64,000 nt of DNA from Saccopteryx bilineata (taxonomy: Eukaryota > Chordata > Mammalia > Chiroptera > Emballonuridae): positions 198,842,847 to 198,906,846 of the forward strand of contig NC_089495.1 of NCBI RefSeq assembly GCF_036850765.1, in the 5' to 3' direction. Each line of letters opens with the position of its first letter. Position 1 is the stretch's first letter. The position numbers were made by a program, and so were the translations under genes. The notes under the pieces are model-generated. The model ran no database searches and was not told the origin of the DNA. It saw only the letters and a program-made list of their open reading frames with translations. Positions 22,126-33,184 of the stretch are shown here, piece after piece.

Positions 22126-22514
22126 ATTTTCTCTAAGAAGTATCTAGGTATGAAGTGTCAGTGGCTTCACTGGGGGGAGGGGAGCTGTGCTGGAACTCTG
22201 GGACCCAAAAGCCAGTTCTGGGTCACCACCCTCTGGCACTCCCACGTCATCACTGGAGCTGCCGTGTGTGATGCAGGTGTCTTGGATGACTTCATAACTG
22301 TCATTTAGGACCACTGTAACTAACAATGTATTACGACCATTTAAATTAAATTCCCTGAAACCACTAACATGCAACTGTGGTACGATGAAGAATTTCTCAC
22401 ATAAGAAAAATAAGAAAATAGGCAGAACTATGTTTTTGACCCTCACTGCAGTCATATTTATCCTTTGAAGTTATTATATAACAATGTTGTTAGTGGTCTA
22501 GTATTGATAAGAGT

Positions 22515-22665
22515 GAGAGTATTGCTCAAGTAACTGAGGCTAGGAAAGATCCGGTAATTTCCCCCAAGGTCACAGAGCTAGTGAAGCATGGTCCTGGGTG
22601 AGCTTCAGGCAGCCAGAGTTCAGAGCCTGCGTGCTGCTCAAACCACAAGACGGTATAGCCTTCCC
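22515..22665 (-). repeat. MIR-like SINE fossil
   Basis: Contains 'taactgaggctaggaaag', 'cccccaaggtcacagagct' and 'agccagagttcagagcctg', the reversed MIR order. Confidence 0.65.
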
Positions 22666-22984
22666 CAAAGGTCCCTGAGAGCTTGTTAGCATCCCTCACT
22701 TCATTTACAAATAAAGAAACTTGACCATCAGAGAACATTTAGAGCAATTGAACAAGACCTTGCTCCTCTTTGACCTATCTGAGTGCAGACTGGACAGAGT
22801 CAAAATTCCAGGCACTTGCTAGTGTTTCACTGGATGGCGAAATGACCCTCTAGTGGCCAAGTCAGTGCTCCAATGTCTGAGATGTGCTGCCTGCCCTGGA
22901 GGGGGCCCAGAGAGCATCACAATAGGGTTCTTCAGGCCTATTATTCTAACAGAGGAGCTTTGGACAGCTTCTCCCTACAGCAGA

Positions 22985-23200
22985 CACAGGCATTAAAGGA
23001 TGTTGTAATTCCACTGTTTGCTGGCCCTGTAACCTCATGAGGGACACTTAATGTTTCTGCCTTTCAATTTCCTCATCTGTGGAATGGTCGTTATAGTAAC
23101 ACCAACTTCCGGACTGATAGCAAGTCTTTCATGAGATAACTCACATCAAGTATTTGGCAGTTCAGAGCATATAGTATATGCTCAAAAAAAAACTAGCAAT
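22985..23200 (+). repeat. MIR-like SINE fossil
   Basis: The phrase 'caatttcctcatctgtgg' with 'tcatgagataactcacatca' and a terminal 'catatagtatatgctcaa' matches MIR. Confidence 0.6.
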
Positions 23201-23329
23201 TATTAACTGGAATTAGACAGAAGGACCTGAGGTTATTATTAGATTTGTTAGTACAAGGAAATAAAAAAATACAACTTAATGCATTTATATAAAGTGACAG
23301 GCACTGCGTTAAACTTTTAGGTCATTTTA

Positions 23330-23500
23330 AAAATAAATTTTTACAGTGATCTCTTCTTATCCCCATTCCACAGTTGAAGAAACAAAGGCATGCCCCGGGA
23401 AGTCAAGTTACTTGCTCTAGGTCACATAGAGGTATTTGAATCCAACCCATTCTGTTTAATTCCAGATTTTACATTCTGACCCGCAATGCTATGGCAACTT
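23330..23500 (-). repeat. MIR-like SINE fossil
   Basis: Contains 'tatccccattccacagttga', then 'ctctaggtcacatagagg', in the order of a reverse-strand MIR. Confidence 0.65.
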
Positions 23501-23504
23501 CTCG

Positions 23505-24680
23505 ACATTTCTACCACTTCCTAGAAGCCCAGAGGCTTCCAAAGTAAGTTCTGCTATCTGAAGATATTGGAACATTTATGCTAAACTTTATTAGACTTTT
23601 ACATTAAAAAGCTGTGTTCAGTGAAAGCCTATTTATTAAAAAATGAGCTTGAATAATAATATGATAAATGAAATAAAAGATCGTGTCTCCTACTGTCGAG
23701 CCCAAGATGGATTGTGATGTGTTGGACAGATACAAATGATCCTGGAGTCTCGATCCAGGAAAAGGTTTGGAGGCAATTTTGCCTCTTAAGAAAGTATTGT
23801 ACGACACTCACTTACAGAGGATTTATGAGAAATGAAATGGAAACTCTTTCAAGATTTTATTAAGAGATATAGTCTTCCTGCATAACTTCTTTCCCTCCTG
23901 GACAGTTATGAATGTTTGGCTGGAAGGGTGGTCTGGGAGCTGGGTTTTGATGTATGCGGTTCCTCCGAGGAGGTGCCAAGGGAGACATTTTTCCGTCAAA
24001 AGCCATATGCATGCAGGGTCCTGGAAAGTCTTCCAGCAACAGTGGACACTGGCAATAAAAATGATCGAGAGAAAACACATGCCAGCCGGTACCAGGCACA
24101 GTGGATGCCAGGAGCACCGGGGGCCAAATGCGTAAATACCTTCAGAACTTTCTATGGAAAACAATCAGGGTTTTATTTCATCTTTCTACCAGACGCACTT
24201 TTTCAGGACATGGCCATGGCTAACAAATAGGCCGCAGAGCACTTTGCTAATTCAACGTCTGAGCACACTCTTGACATTCACAAGAGAATGGAAATGAAAA
24301 AAGAGGGTATGATCTCATGGCCATGGACACCACCATGTGGGGGGGGGGCACTCCTATGCTCCACAAATAGGCTCAATGTCCCACAATGCCATGGACAGAA
24401 TGGCCTCAGGGTGTGGATGGGGCAATCTCGTGGTCCTCATTGTCTCTTCATGGTATATGTGGCTGGACAGTAAGCTTGACAACATTTCCCAAGGCAGGAA
24501 CAGAAGTTTGCAATGGAATATATTCAGCACACACACAGACAGACACACACACATGCCCCCTATGACCAACAACAGTAGAGAAAAGCAGGATTTTTTGTAT
24601 TTTTGTCCCTTACTATTTCCTCCAAATTGATCTATTTTTTTTCTATTTTATACTTATTCCCCATCTAACACTAAAACAGT
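23505..24680. other. Non-coding sequence, no gene recognised
   Basis: Frames of up to 113 codons occur on both strands around 23,823-24,230 with no known domain. A G9 run lies near 24,340 and an imperfect (CA)n tract near 24,529-24,553. Confidence 0.45.
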
Positions 24681-24689
24681 TTTAAGGCT

Positions 24690-24900
24690 GCTTAGCATCT
24701 GGCATGTCATAAGTGCTTTGTAAATATTAATTTCCTTTTCTCTCCCTTGAGTTAAGGGGGCCTCCCTTGTTCCAGCTGTGTGGGAGAGGCTTATTAAGCC
24801 ATTTTTCATCTCAGCCCACAGTGAGGTATGATATTAAGGCAGTGAGCCCCAGAGAGGTAAGTTTTGAAGTCAGAGCTTAGGACCTGAATACAGGAACTTA
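24690..24900 (-). repeat. MIR-like SINE fossil
   Basis: Decayed segment with 'gagccccagagaggtaag' and 'agagcttaggacctgaatac'. Reverse-strand MIR is the best reading; low certainty. Confidence 0.4.
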
Positions 24901-25216
24901 CAATGAATGATGCAGAAAGCATGCACTCATCAGTACTTGTAGCTCAGTACCTTCTCTAACGTCTCTCTCCAGTTGGTCCACTCTGGCTGTTGGCATTCTG
25001 GACCAAGAAGTACAAATGGGTCAGGGACCAACTCCTACTTTGAAAGTATGTATGGACAAACAACAACTGATGCCAACCCAAGAAGACCTAGAAATAATAC
25101 AACTGAAAATTGGAGGCATATAGCACTAACCCTCAACTTAACCAGCTCTACAAACAACACACCCAAATGAGGAGGGTACACACAGATAAAATGGGAAGAC
25201 AGAGAGTGCAGTCCAA

Positions 25217-25641
25217 ATGAACCAACAAGAGAAACCTCCAGAAAATGAACTGAGTGAGATGAAAATAAGCAAACTACCAGATGTAGAGTTTAAAATAATA
25301 ATTATTACAATGCTAAAATATCTTAGAACAACAATGGATGGACACAATGAACACATAAATAAAGAGATAACAAGCATCAAAAAGGACATTAAAATAATAA
25401 AGAAGAACCAGTCAGAAATGACAAATACAATATCAGAAATGAAAACTACACTAGAAGCAATTAAAAGCAGACTGGATGAAGCAGAGAATCGAATCAGCGA
25501 TTTAGAAGACAAGATAAACAAAAACACGGAAGCAAGCAGCAAAAAAAAAGGAGGCTGAAAAAAATCTGAGGAAACTAAGAGAGCTCTGTGACAACCTAAA
25601 GACAAATAACATCCACATCATAGGGGTTCCTGAAGAAGAAT
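25217..25641 (+). pseudogene. Older L1 ORF1 (5' half)
   Basis: The frame opens at 25,217 with MNQQEKPPENELSEMK and runs 113 codons before an A-run frameshift near 25,550. The stretch from about codon 35 to 110 is rich in heptad-like Leu/Ile/Met spacing (for example ETKSRLDEAENRISDLED-type wording), typical of the L1 ORF1p coiled coil that drives trimerisation. The next recognisable part, 'GVPEEE', leads directly into the younger insertion, and the RNA-binding part continues at 33,484. A TAG at 25,641-25,643 and the frameshift show it was decaying apart from the insertion. Confidence 0.8.
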
Positions 25642-25656
25642 AGAAAGAACAAGGGA
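25642..25656. repeat. Left TSD of full-length L1
   Basis: AGAAAGAACAAGGGA matches 33,469-33,483 in 15 of 15 bases. The base before it reads T and the base after it G, so the duplication is exactly bounded. Confidence 0.97.
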
Positions 25657-26084
25657 GAGTAATGGCGGAGTAGGAAGCGATACCGATAAATCTCCCCCAA
25701 ACCTCAACAAGATCTTCAACCAGAAACAGAAAAACCTATCCTTGGAGCCTCCAGATGTTTCGCAATACACCCAAAGGTATGATCGAGCGAAAAATTGGCT
25801 AAATATATAACCAAACCCCGAAGGAAATAGGGAGTAAGAAATGCTCCGCCTTCCTTACTAACCTAAACAGGGCGGCTTTCTCTGGTAACTGTGAATATAG
25901 AAACTGAGGCGGGCAACGGGGGTGAATAGATCCAGGCCGCGGCACAAACGGCCAAACCAGGCTGTGGCACAGAGATCCAAGCCAAGGAAAAACTGTTCCT
26001 GTGACAACCTGGGCAATACAGCTAACACTCGCGCCAAACCCAGACAAAGAAAGACAAGCGAAGCGGCCATTTTACCTGATCCCC

Positions 26085-26640
26085 TGGTCCACACATAGTG
26101 GGCGAGAGATTCCTTCCAAAGCCCCCGGAGGGTGCACCCATGTTACTCCACAGAGAGGCAGAGTCAGAGGCCTTTGTGTGGGCCGAAAGCCTCCGGGCTG
26201 CCCCAGCACCCGGGGAGAGCCACACACGGGGAGGAAGCGAGAGCTAATTCCAACACTGGAACTTTTCAGTGCGGGCGGGAGGTTTCACACAGAGGGCGAG
26301 ACTCCGACCTCACATCCTGGTCTGCGCGCACGGAGAGTGGGAAGGAGACTCCTCCCAGCACCTCCGGAGTGGGAGCCCGTGTTGTCCCACGGAGGGGCAG
26401 AGTCGGGGGCCTCTGTGTGGGCCGAGGGCGGAGTCACGGGCTGCCCCAGCACCTTGAAAGAGCGGCACACGGGGACGAGCGAGAGCCAATTCCAACATTG
26501 GAACTTTTCAGTGCGGGCGGGGGGTTTCACTCAGAGGGCGAGACTTCTGGTCTAACATCCTGGTCTGCGCGCACAGACCCGCCCGTGTTACCGGACAGAG
26601 TGACAGAGCCAGAGGTCTTTAAGTAGGCGAAAGCCCCAGC
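26085..26640 (+). repeat. Tandem 5' UTR monomers, about 2.4 units
   Basis: The string ACTTTTCAGTGCGGGCGG starts at 26,261 and again at 26,503 (242 apart). 'TGTTACTCCACAGAG'-type wording at 26,141 recurs as 'TGTTGTCCCACGGAG' at 26,380 (239 apart) and as 'TGTTACCGGACAGAG' at 26,586 (206 apart; an internal segment is missing in the third unit). The units are thus about 240 bp and CpG-rich, with a shortened third copy. Mouse L1 promoters are built from comparable but unrelated monomers. Confidence 0.88.
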
Positions 26641-27059
26641 TGATTATGCTAGCAGCTCTGACTGACTGAGCCTTACCCAGAGCCCTGTGCTGAGTGGAAA
26701 TAAGAGTGGGGAGTTGACCACTCTTAGAGCCTCTTACTATCCAGGCAGAGGCAGCAGCAACCCCATAGTTGGATTCTCAGGCTGCTGGTTGAGGAAGGAA
26801 AGACTAGGAGAGAGGCTCCTGGAACATGGACTCTCTCACTGTCGGAGCCTATAAACGCTAATGAGCCTCGACTGCCAACGAGACTGAAGCACAATACATG
26901 ACATCGCCATAGAGACTTATCAACTGCAAACCTCTACCTGAGCGTGCCAAAGGGGCAGAACCCGGGGTACAGAGTCGCCGACCAGGAAGAGGGAGAGAAA
27001 AGAAAAAGCAAGAAGATAACCTCTCAAAATCAGAATAATCCGCAGACTTTATAACCTAT

Positions 27060-28020
27060 CCCATTTTATTATATTTGTTCGTTTGTTTCTCTTATCTTCA
27101 TTCTTGATTTTTTTTTCTTCTTTTTTCTTTTTTTTTCCTCCTCCAATTTGGTTGTTTAACTCCCTACCGGTCTTACTCTCTCCTCTCCTTGAACTACACT
27201 ACCCATAAGTGTTACATCTCCCATTATCTTTTCTTTCCTCTTCCTTTCTCTCTATGAGGGTTGCACTCCAAAACCCTTAACTCTCTCTCTTTCTCTCTCC
27301 TCTTTTTTCTTTTTTCTTCTTTTAGTGGTTCCCTCTTTTTTTTTCTCTCTCTCTCTTCTTTTCTCCCTCTATATTAGTTTCTTCCTTTTTCCTTTACATC
27401 TCCTCTCATTCAAACCTCAATAACAAACAAATTATTTTATTTGGGACTCAAACTTATGTTTGTGGCATTTTGGGGGGTTTTTACTTCACCTTTTTAACTC
27501 ACTAGCAGTGCTCCCATCCCTGGCTCTCCAATTTATCAAGCTCTTGTTCCACTAAATACAATAGTAATTTTTTAATTAGTCCCCCCATTTTCCTGTTTCC
27601 CTCTTACTCCTCTCATCATAACTCTTAGTCAACCAACACCTAAAAGCAAATAATTTTATTCTTGATCCAAATTTTTTCATTATTTGCTTTTTGTGGGTCC
27701 ATACCACCACCCCTTTATTTATTTATTTATTTTTCTTTCCCCTTTATTACTTTTCCCCAATTCAGGCCCTCCATTACAGGCATTGTTTGTTCTATTAAAT
27801 ACAATATAATTCACAGTTCACCACAAGATTTTCTCAAGAAAGAGGGGAGAGGAGAGGAGAGAAAAAAAGGAGGGGGGAATAATTTCCTTTTTTTAAAATT
27901 TTTATTTTATTTTATTTTTCTTTATTTCATTATTAATTTTAAAAAAAAAACAACTTTTTTCAATTTTTTATTTTTTTAACTTTTTATTTTTTATTAAATC
28001 TCATTAATACTATCAACAAA
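27060..28020 (+). repeat. Polypyrimidine/T-rich leader of L1
   Basis: Nearly 1 kb of C/T-biased sequence with long T-runs and CTCTCT blocks. It is interrupted by a purine-rich island at 27,839-27,880 (GGGGAGAGGAGAGGAG wording). No convincing coding frame. Confidence 0.85.
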
Positions 28021-28031
28021 ACCACCCTCAG

Positions 28032-29056
28032 ATGCCATTAAGGAAGAGAAAATCGAATATCATGGATACAAAAGAAAGAAAGGTAACACAGATAGAAGAG
28101 GAAAAATCTATGGAGAAAAAATTTAATATATTGGAAACCTTGGAGTTAAATGACAGAGAATTCAAGATAGAAATCCTAAAAATACTCAGAGATATACAAG
28201 AAAACACAGAAAGGCAATTTAGGGAGCTCAGAAAACAACTCAATGAACACAAAGAATATATGTCCAAGGAAATTGAAACTATAAAAACAAATCAAACAGA
28301 GATGAAAAACTCAATTCACGAGCTGAAAAACGAGGTAACAAGCTTGGCTAATAGAACAGGCCAGATAGAAGAGAGGATTAGTGAAATAGAAGACAAGCAA
28401 CTTGAGGCACAACAGAGAGAGGAAGAAAGAGACTCAAAAATTAAAAAAATGAGATAGCCCTACAAGAATTATCTGACTCCATCAGAAAGAATAACATAAG
28501 AATAATAGGTATATCAGAGGGAGAAGAGAGAGAAAATGGAATGGAGAACATACTCAAAGAAATAATAGATGAGAACTTCCCAAGCCTGTGGAAAGAACTG
28601 AAGCCTCAAATTCATGAAGCAAACAGAACTCCGAGTTTTCTTAACCCCAACAAACCTACTCCAAGGCATATCATAATGAAATTGACACAAACCAACAGCA
28701 AAGAAAAAATTCTCAAGGCAGCCAGGGAAAAGAAGAATACAACATATAAAGGAAGGCCCATTAGACTATCATCAGATTTCTCAGCAGAAACCCTACAAGC
28801 TAGAAGAGAGTGGACCCCAATATTTAAAGTCCTGAAAGAGAGGAACTTTCAGCCACGAATACTATACCCATCAAAGCTATCCTTCAAATATGAAGGAGAA
28901 ATAAAAACATTCACAGATACAGAAAAGATGAGGGAATTTATCATCAGAAAACCGCCACTCCAGGAATTACTAAAGGGGGTTCTCCAATCAGATACAAAGA
29001 ACAAAAAAAAAAAAAAAATAAAGCCACAAGTAAAAGCTCCAAGAAGAACACAATAA
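28032..29056 (+). pseudogene. L1 ORF1p (RNA-binding protein), one frameshift
   Basis: ORF1p coats L1 RNA as a trimer and is needed for retrotransposition. The first frame (28,032-28,457, 141 codons) begins MPLRKRKSN and holds the basic N-terminus and a heptad-rich coiled coil (roughly residues 35-140). An A7 run near 28,440-28,447 shifts the frame. The second frame continues to 29,056 and contains the RRM-type region ('IRIIGISEG', then the 'IIDENFPS' segment near 28,570) and the C-terminal domain ('PRHIIMKL', 'SADFSAETLQARREW'-like and 'LYPSKLSF' segments). The total is about 341 codons, close to the 338 of the human protein. One frame shift is the only obvious damage. Confidence 0.93.
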
Positions 29057-29358
29057 AACCAAATTTAAACTGTGACAACAACAAAAAGAAAGGGGGGAGA
29101 GGATGGAGATTAACAGTAGCAAAGGACGATGGAGTGCAAAAGTACTCACAAAATAGTGCGCTACAATGAACAGGGTAGGAACCCTTTTCATTACCTAAAG
29201 GTAACCACCATTGAAAAAACCACCACAGAAGCACATGAGATAAAAAAGATAGCAACAGTGGAAAGATGTATGGAATGCAACCAAATAAAAACAAAAGATA
29301 AAAAAATGAAAGAGAAGGATCAAACAAGACACAAAACTAACAGAAAGCAATCTATAAA
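29057..29358 (+). other. Expanded ORF1-ORF2 spacer with small ORF
   Basis: 302 bp separate the ORF1 stop from the ORF2 start, against about 57 bp in the older L1 in this window (33,949-34,005). A 79-codon frame (29,129-29,368) begins MECKSTHKIVRYNEQ, is Lys/Thr-rich with one CMEC pair, and its stop codon overlaps the ORF2 start (ATGGCAATAG). Whether it is translated is unknown. Upstream in its frame are several stops, so it is not a simple extension of ORF1. Confidence 0.75.
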
Positions 29359-32300
29359 ATGGCAATAGGGAACTCACAAGTGTCAATAATTACACTAAAT
29401 GTAAACGGATTAAACTCACCAATAAAAAGACACAGAGTAGCAGAATGGATTAAAAAAGAAAATCCAACTGTATGCTGCCTACAGGAAACGCATCTAAGTA
29501 ACAAGGATAAAAACAAACTCAAAGTGAAAGGCTGGAAAACAATACTCCAAGCAAATAACATCCAAAAAAAAGCAGGCATAGCAATACTAATATCTGATAA
29601 TGCTGACTACAAGACAACAAATTACTCAGAGACAAAAATGGCCATTTCATAATGGCTAAGGGGACATTGAATCAAGAAGACATAACAATTCTTAATATAT
29701 ATGCACCAAACCAAGGAGCACCAAAATATATAAGACAGCTACTTATTGACCTTAAAACAAAAACTGACAAAAATACAATCATACTTGGAGACCTCAATAC
29801 ACCGCTGACGGCTCAAAATCGGTCATCCAAACAGAGAATCAACAAAGATATAGTGGCCTTAAACAAAACACTAGAGCACCTGGATATGATAGACATCTAC
29901 AGGACATTTCATCCCAAAGTGACTGAGTATACATTTTTCTCCAGTGTACATGGATCATTCTCAAGAATTGACCATATGTTGGGCCACAAAAACAACATCA
30001 ACAAATTCAGAAAAATCGAAGTTGTACCAAGCATATTTTCTGATCATAAAGCCTTGAAACTAGAATTCAACTGCAAAAAGGAGGAAAAAAATCCCACAAA
30101 AATGTGGAAACTAAACAACATACTTTTAAAAAATGAATGGGTCAAAGAAGGAATAAGTGCAGAGATCAAAAGATATATACAGACTAATGAAAATGACAAT
30201 ACGACATATCAGAATCTATGGGATGCAGCAAAAGCAGTGATAAGAGGGAAATTCATATCACTTCAGGCATATATGAACAAACAAGAGACAGCCCAAGTGA
30301 ACCACTTAACTTCACACCTTAAGGAACTAGAAAAAGAAGAACAAAAACAACCCAAAACTAGCCGAAGAAAGGAGATAATAAAAATCAGAGCAGAAATAAA
30401 TGAAATAGAGAACAGTAAAACTATAGAAAAAATTAATAGAACAAAGAGCTAGTTCTTTGAAAAGATCAATAAAATTGACAAACCCTTGGCAAGCCTTACC
30501 AAGGAAAAAAGAGAAAGAATTCATATAAACAAAATCCAAAATGAAAGAGGAGAAATCACCACGGACACCGTAGATATACAAAGAATTATTGTAGAATACT
30601 ATGAAAAACTTTATGCCACTAAATTCAACAATCTAGAAGAAATGGATAAATTCCTAGAACAATACAACCTTCCTAGACTGAGTCAAGAAGAAGCAGAAAG
30701 CCTAAACAGACCTATTAGTAGAGAAGAAATAGAAAAAACCACTAAAAACCTCCCCAAAAATAAAAGTCCAGGACCTGACGGCTATACCAGCGAATTTTAT
30801 CAAACATTCAAAGAAGACTTGGTTCCTATTCTACTGAAAGTCTTCCAAAAAATTGAAGAAGAAGCAATACTTCCAAACACATTTTATGAGGCCAACATAA
30901 CCCTCATAACAAAACCAGGTAAGGATGGCACAAAAAAAGAAAACTACAGACCAATATCTCTAATGAATACAGATGCTAAAATACTAAACAAAATACTAGC
31001 AAATCAAATACAACAACATATTAAAAAAATAATACATCATGATCAAGTGGGATTCATCCCAGAATCTCAAGGATGGTTCAACGTACGTAAAACGGTTAAC
31101 ATAATACACCATATCAACAAAACAAAGAACAAAAACCACATGATCTTATCAATAGACGCAGAAAAGGCTTTCGATAAAATACAACACAATTTTATGTTTA
31201 AGACTCTCAACAAAATGGGTATAGAAGGAAAATATCTCAACATGATAAAGGCCATATATGATAAACCATCAGCTAACATCATATTAAATGGTACAAAACT
31301 GAAGGCTTTCCCCCTTAAATCAGGAACAAGACAGGGTTGTCCACTCTCTCCACTGTTATTTAATGTGGTACTAGAGGTTCTAGCCAGAGCAATCAGACAA
31401 GACAAAGAAATAAAAGGCATCCATATTGGAAAAGAAGAAGTAAAGGTATCTCTTTTTGCAGATGATATGATCCTATACATTGAAAACCCCAAAGAATCCA
31501 CAAAAAGACTACTAGAAACAATAAGCCAATACAGTAAGGTCACAGGATATAAAATTAACATACAGAAGTCAATAGCCTTTCTATATGCCAACAATGAAAC
31601 AATTGAGAATGAACTCAAAAGAATAATCCCCTTCACAATTGCAACAAAAAAAATGAAATACTTAGGAAAAAACATAACAAAGAATGTAAAGGACTTATAT
31701 AATGAAAACTATAAACCATTGTTAAGAGAAATTGAGAAAGATATAATGAGATGGAAGAATATTCCTTGTTCTTGGTTACGAAGAATAAATATAATCAAGA
31801 TGGTTATATTACCCAAAGCAATATACAAATTTAATGCAATTCCCATCAAAATTCCAATGACATTTTTTAAAGAAATAGAGCAAAAAATCATCAGATTTAT
31901 ATGGAACTATAAAAAACCCCGAATAGCCAAAGCAATCCTAAAGAAAAAGAATGAAGCTGGGGCATTACAATACCTGACTTCAAACTCTATTATAGGGCCA
32001 CGACAATCAAAACAGCATGGTATTGGCAGAAAAATAGACACTCAGACCAATGGAACAGAATAGAAAGTCCAGAAATAAAACCACATATATATAGTCAAAT
32101 AATTTTTGATAAAGGGGCCAAGAACATACAATGGAGAAAAGAAAGCCTCTTCAATAAATGGTGCTGGGAAAACTGGAAAGCCACATGCAAAAGAATGAAA
32201 CTGGACTACAGTTTGTCCCCCTGTACTAAAATTAACTCAAAATGGATCAAAGATCTAAACATAAGACCTGAAACAATAAAGTACATAGAAGAAGACATAG

Positions 32301-33184
32301 GTACTCAACTCATGGACCTGGGTTTTAAAGAGCATTTTATGAATTTGACTCCAATGGCAAGAGAAGTGAAGGCAAAAATTAATGAATGGGACTACATCAG
32401 ACTAAGAAGTTTTTGCTCAGCAAGAGAAACTGATAACAAAATAAACAGAAAGCCAACTAAATGGGAAATGATATTTTCAAACAACAGCTCAGATAAGGGC
32501 CTAATATCCAAAATACACAAAGAACTCATAAAACTCAACAACAAACAAACAAACAATCCAATAAAAAAATGGGAAGAGGACATGAACAGACACTTCTCCC
32601 AGGAGGAAGTACAAATGGCCAACAGATATATGAAAAGATGCTCATCTTCTTTAGTTATTAGTGAAATGCAAATCAAAACTGCAATGAGATACCACCTCAC
32701 ACTTGTTAGATTAGCTATTATTAGCAAGACAGGTAATAGCAAATGTTGGAGAGGCTGTGGAGAAAAAGGAACCCTCATACACTGTTGGTGGGAATGTAAA
32801 GTAGTACAACCATTATGGAAGAAAGTATGGTGGTTCCTCAAAAAACTGAAAATAGAACTACCTTATGACCCAGCAATCCCTCTACTGGGTATATACCCCC
32901 AAAACTCAGAAACATTGATACGTAAAGACACATGCAGCCCCATGCTCATTGCAGCATTGTTCACAGTGGCCAGGACATGGAAACAACCAAAAAGCCCGTC
33001 AATAGACGACTGGATAAAGAAGATGTGGCACATATACACTATGGAATACTACTCAGCCATAAGAAATGATGACATCGGATCATTTACAGCAAAATGGTGG
33101 GATCTTGATAACATTATACGAAGTGAAATAAGTAAATCAGAAAAAACCAGGAACTGCATTATTCCATACGTAGGTGGGACATAA
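29359..33184 (+). pseudogene. L1 ORF2p endonuclease-reverse transcriptase, broken
   Basis: ORF2p nicks target DNA and copies L1 RNA onto it. The endonuclease domain spans about 29,359-30,060: MAIGNSQVSIITLNVNGLNS at the start, QETHLS near codon 43, GDLNTPLT (commonly GDFNTPL), RIDHMLGH, and the catalytic SDH at about 30,040. The reverse transcriptase has [12 protein letters not shown] (31,149-31,184), [14 protein letters not shown], and the catalytic FADD at 31,455-31,466. The C-terminal cysteine motif, CWRGCG to CWWEC, lies at 32,744-32,797. Breaks are a frameshift in an A-run near 29,635, a TAG at 30,450-30,452 where TGG is expected, and a frameshift near 31,960. The length is about 1,275 codons, as in other mammalian L1s. 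Confidence 0.95.

Larger units (their letters stand above)
25000..25656 (+). mobile_element. Older L1, 5' part (interrupted)
   Basis: The end of an L1 5' UTR and the first part of ORF1 of an older L1. It is cut at 25,656 by a full-length younger L1 and resumes at 33,484. The left edge is uncertain because I found no TSD or sharp junction; about 25,000 is an estimate. The sequence before the younger element and after it joins smoothly within an ORF1-type reading frame. Confidence 0.8.
25657..28031 (+). promoter_or_regulatory. L1 5' UTR/internal promoter region
   Basis: The first bases include AATGGCGG at 25,661-25,668, close to a YY1-binding core and in the same place as the YY1 site of human L1, so the 5' end looks complete. 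The part up to about 26,640 is GC- and CpG-rich with tandem units; 26,640-27,060 is intermediate; 27,060-28,031 is strongly pyrimidine- and T-rich. Internal Pol II promoter activity is inferred from the family, not shown. Confidence 0.8.

Noticed and set aside
26001..26626. Two long plus-strand frames (184 and 164 codons)
   Set aside because: They are generated by the GC-rich tandem L1 5' UTR units, reading the same repeat in different frames; not a gene.
31067..31675. 202-codon minus-strand frame opposite L1 ORF2
   Set aside because: It is the antisense shadow of the reverse transcriptase region.
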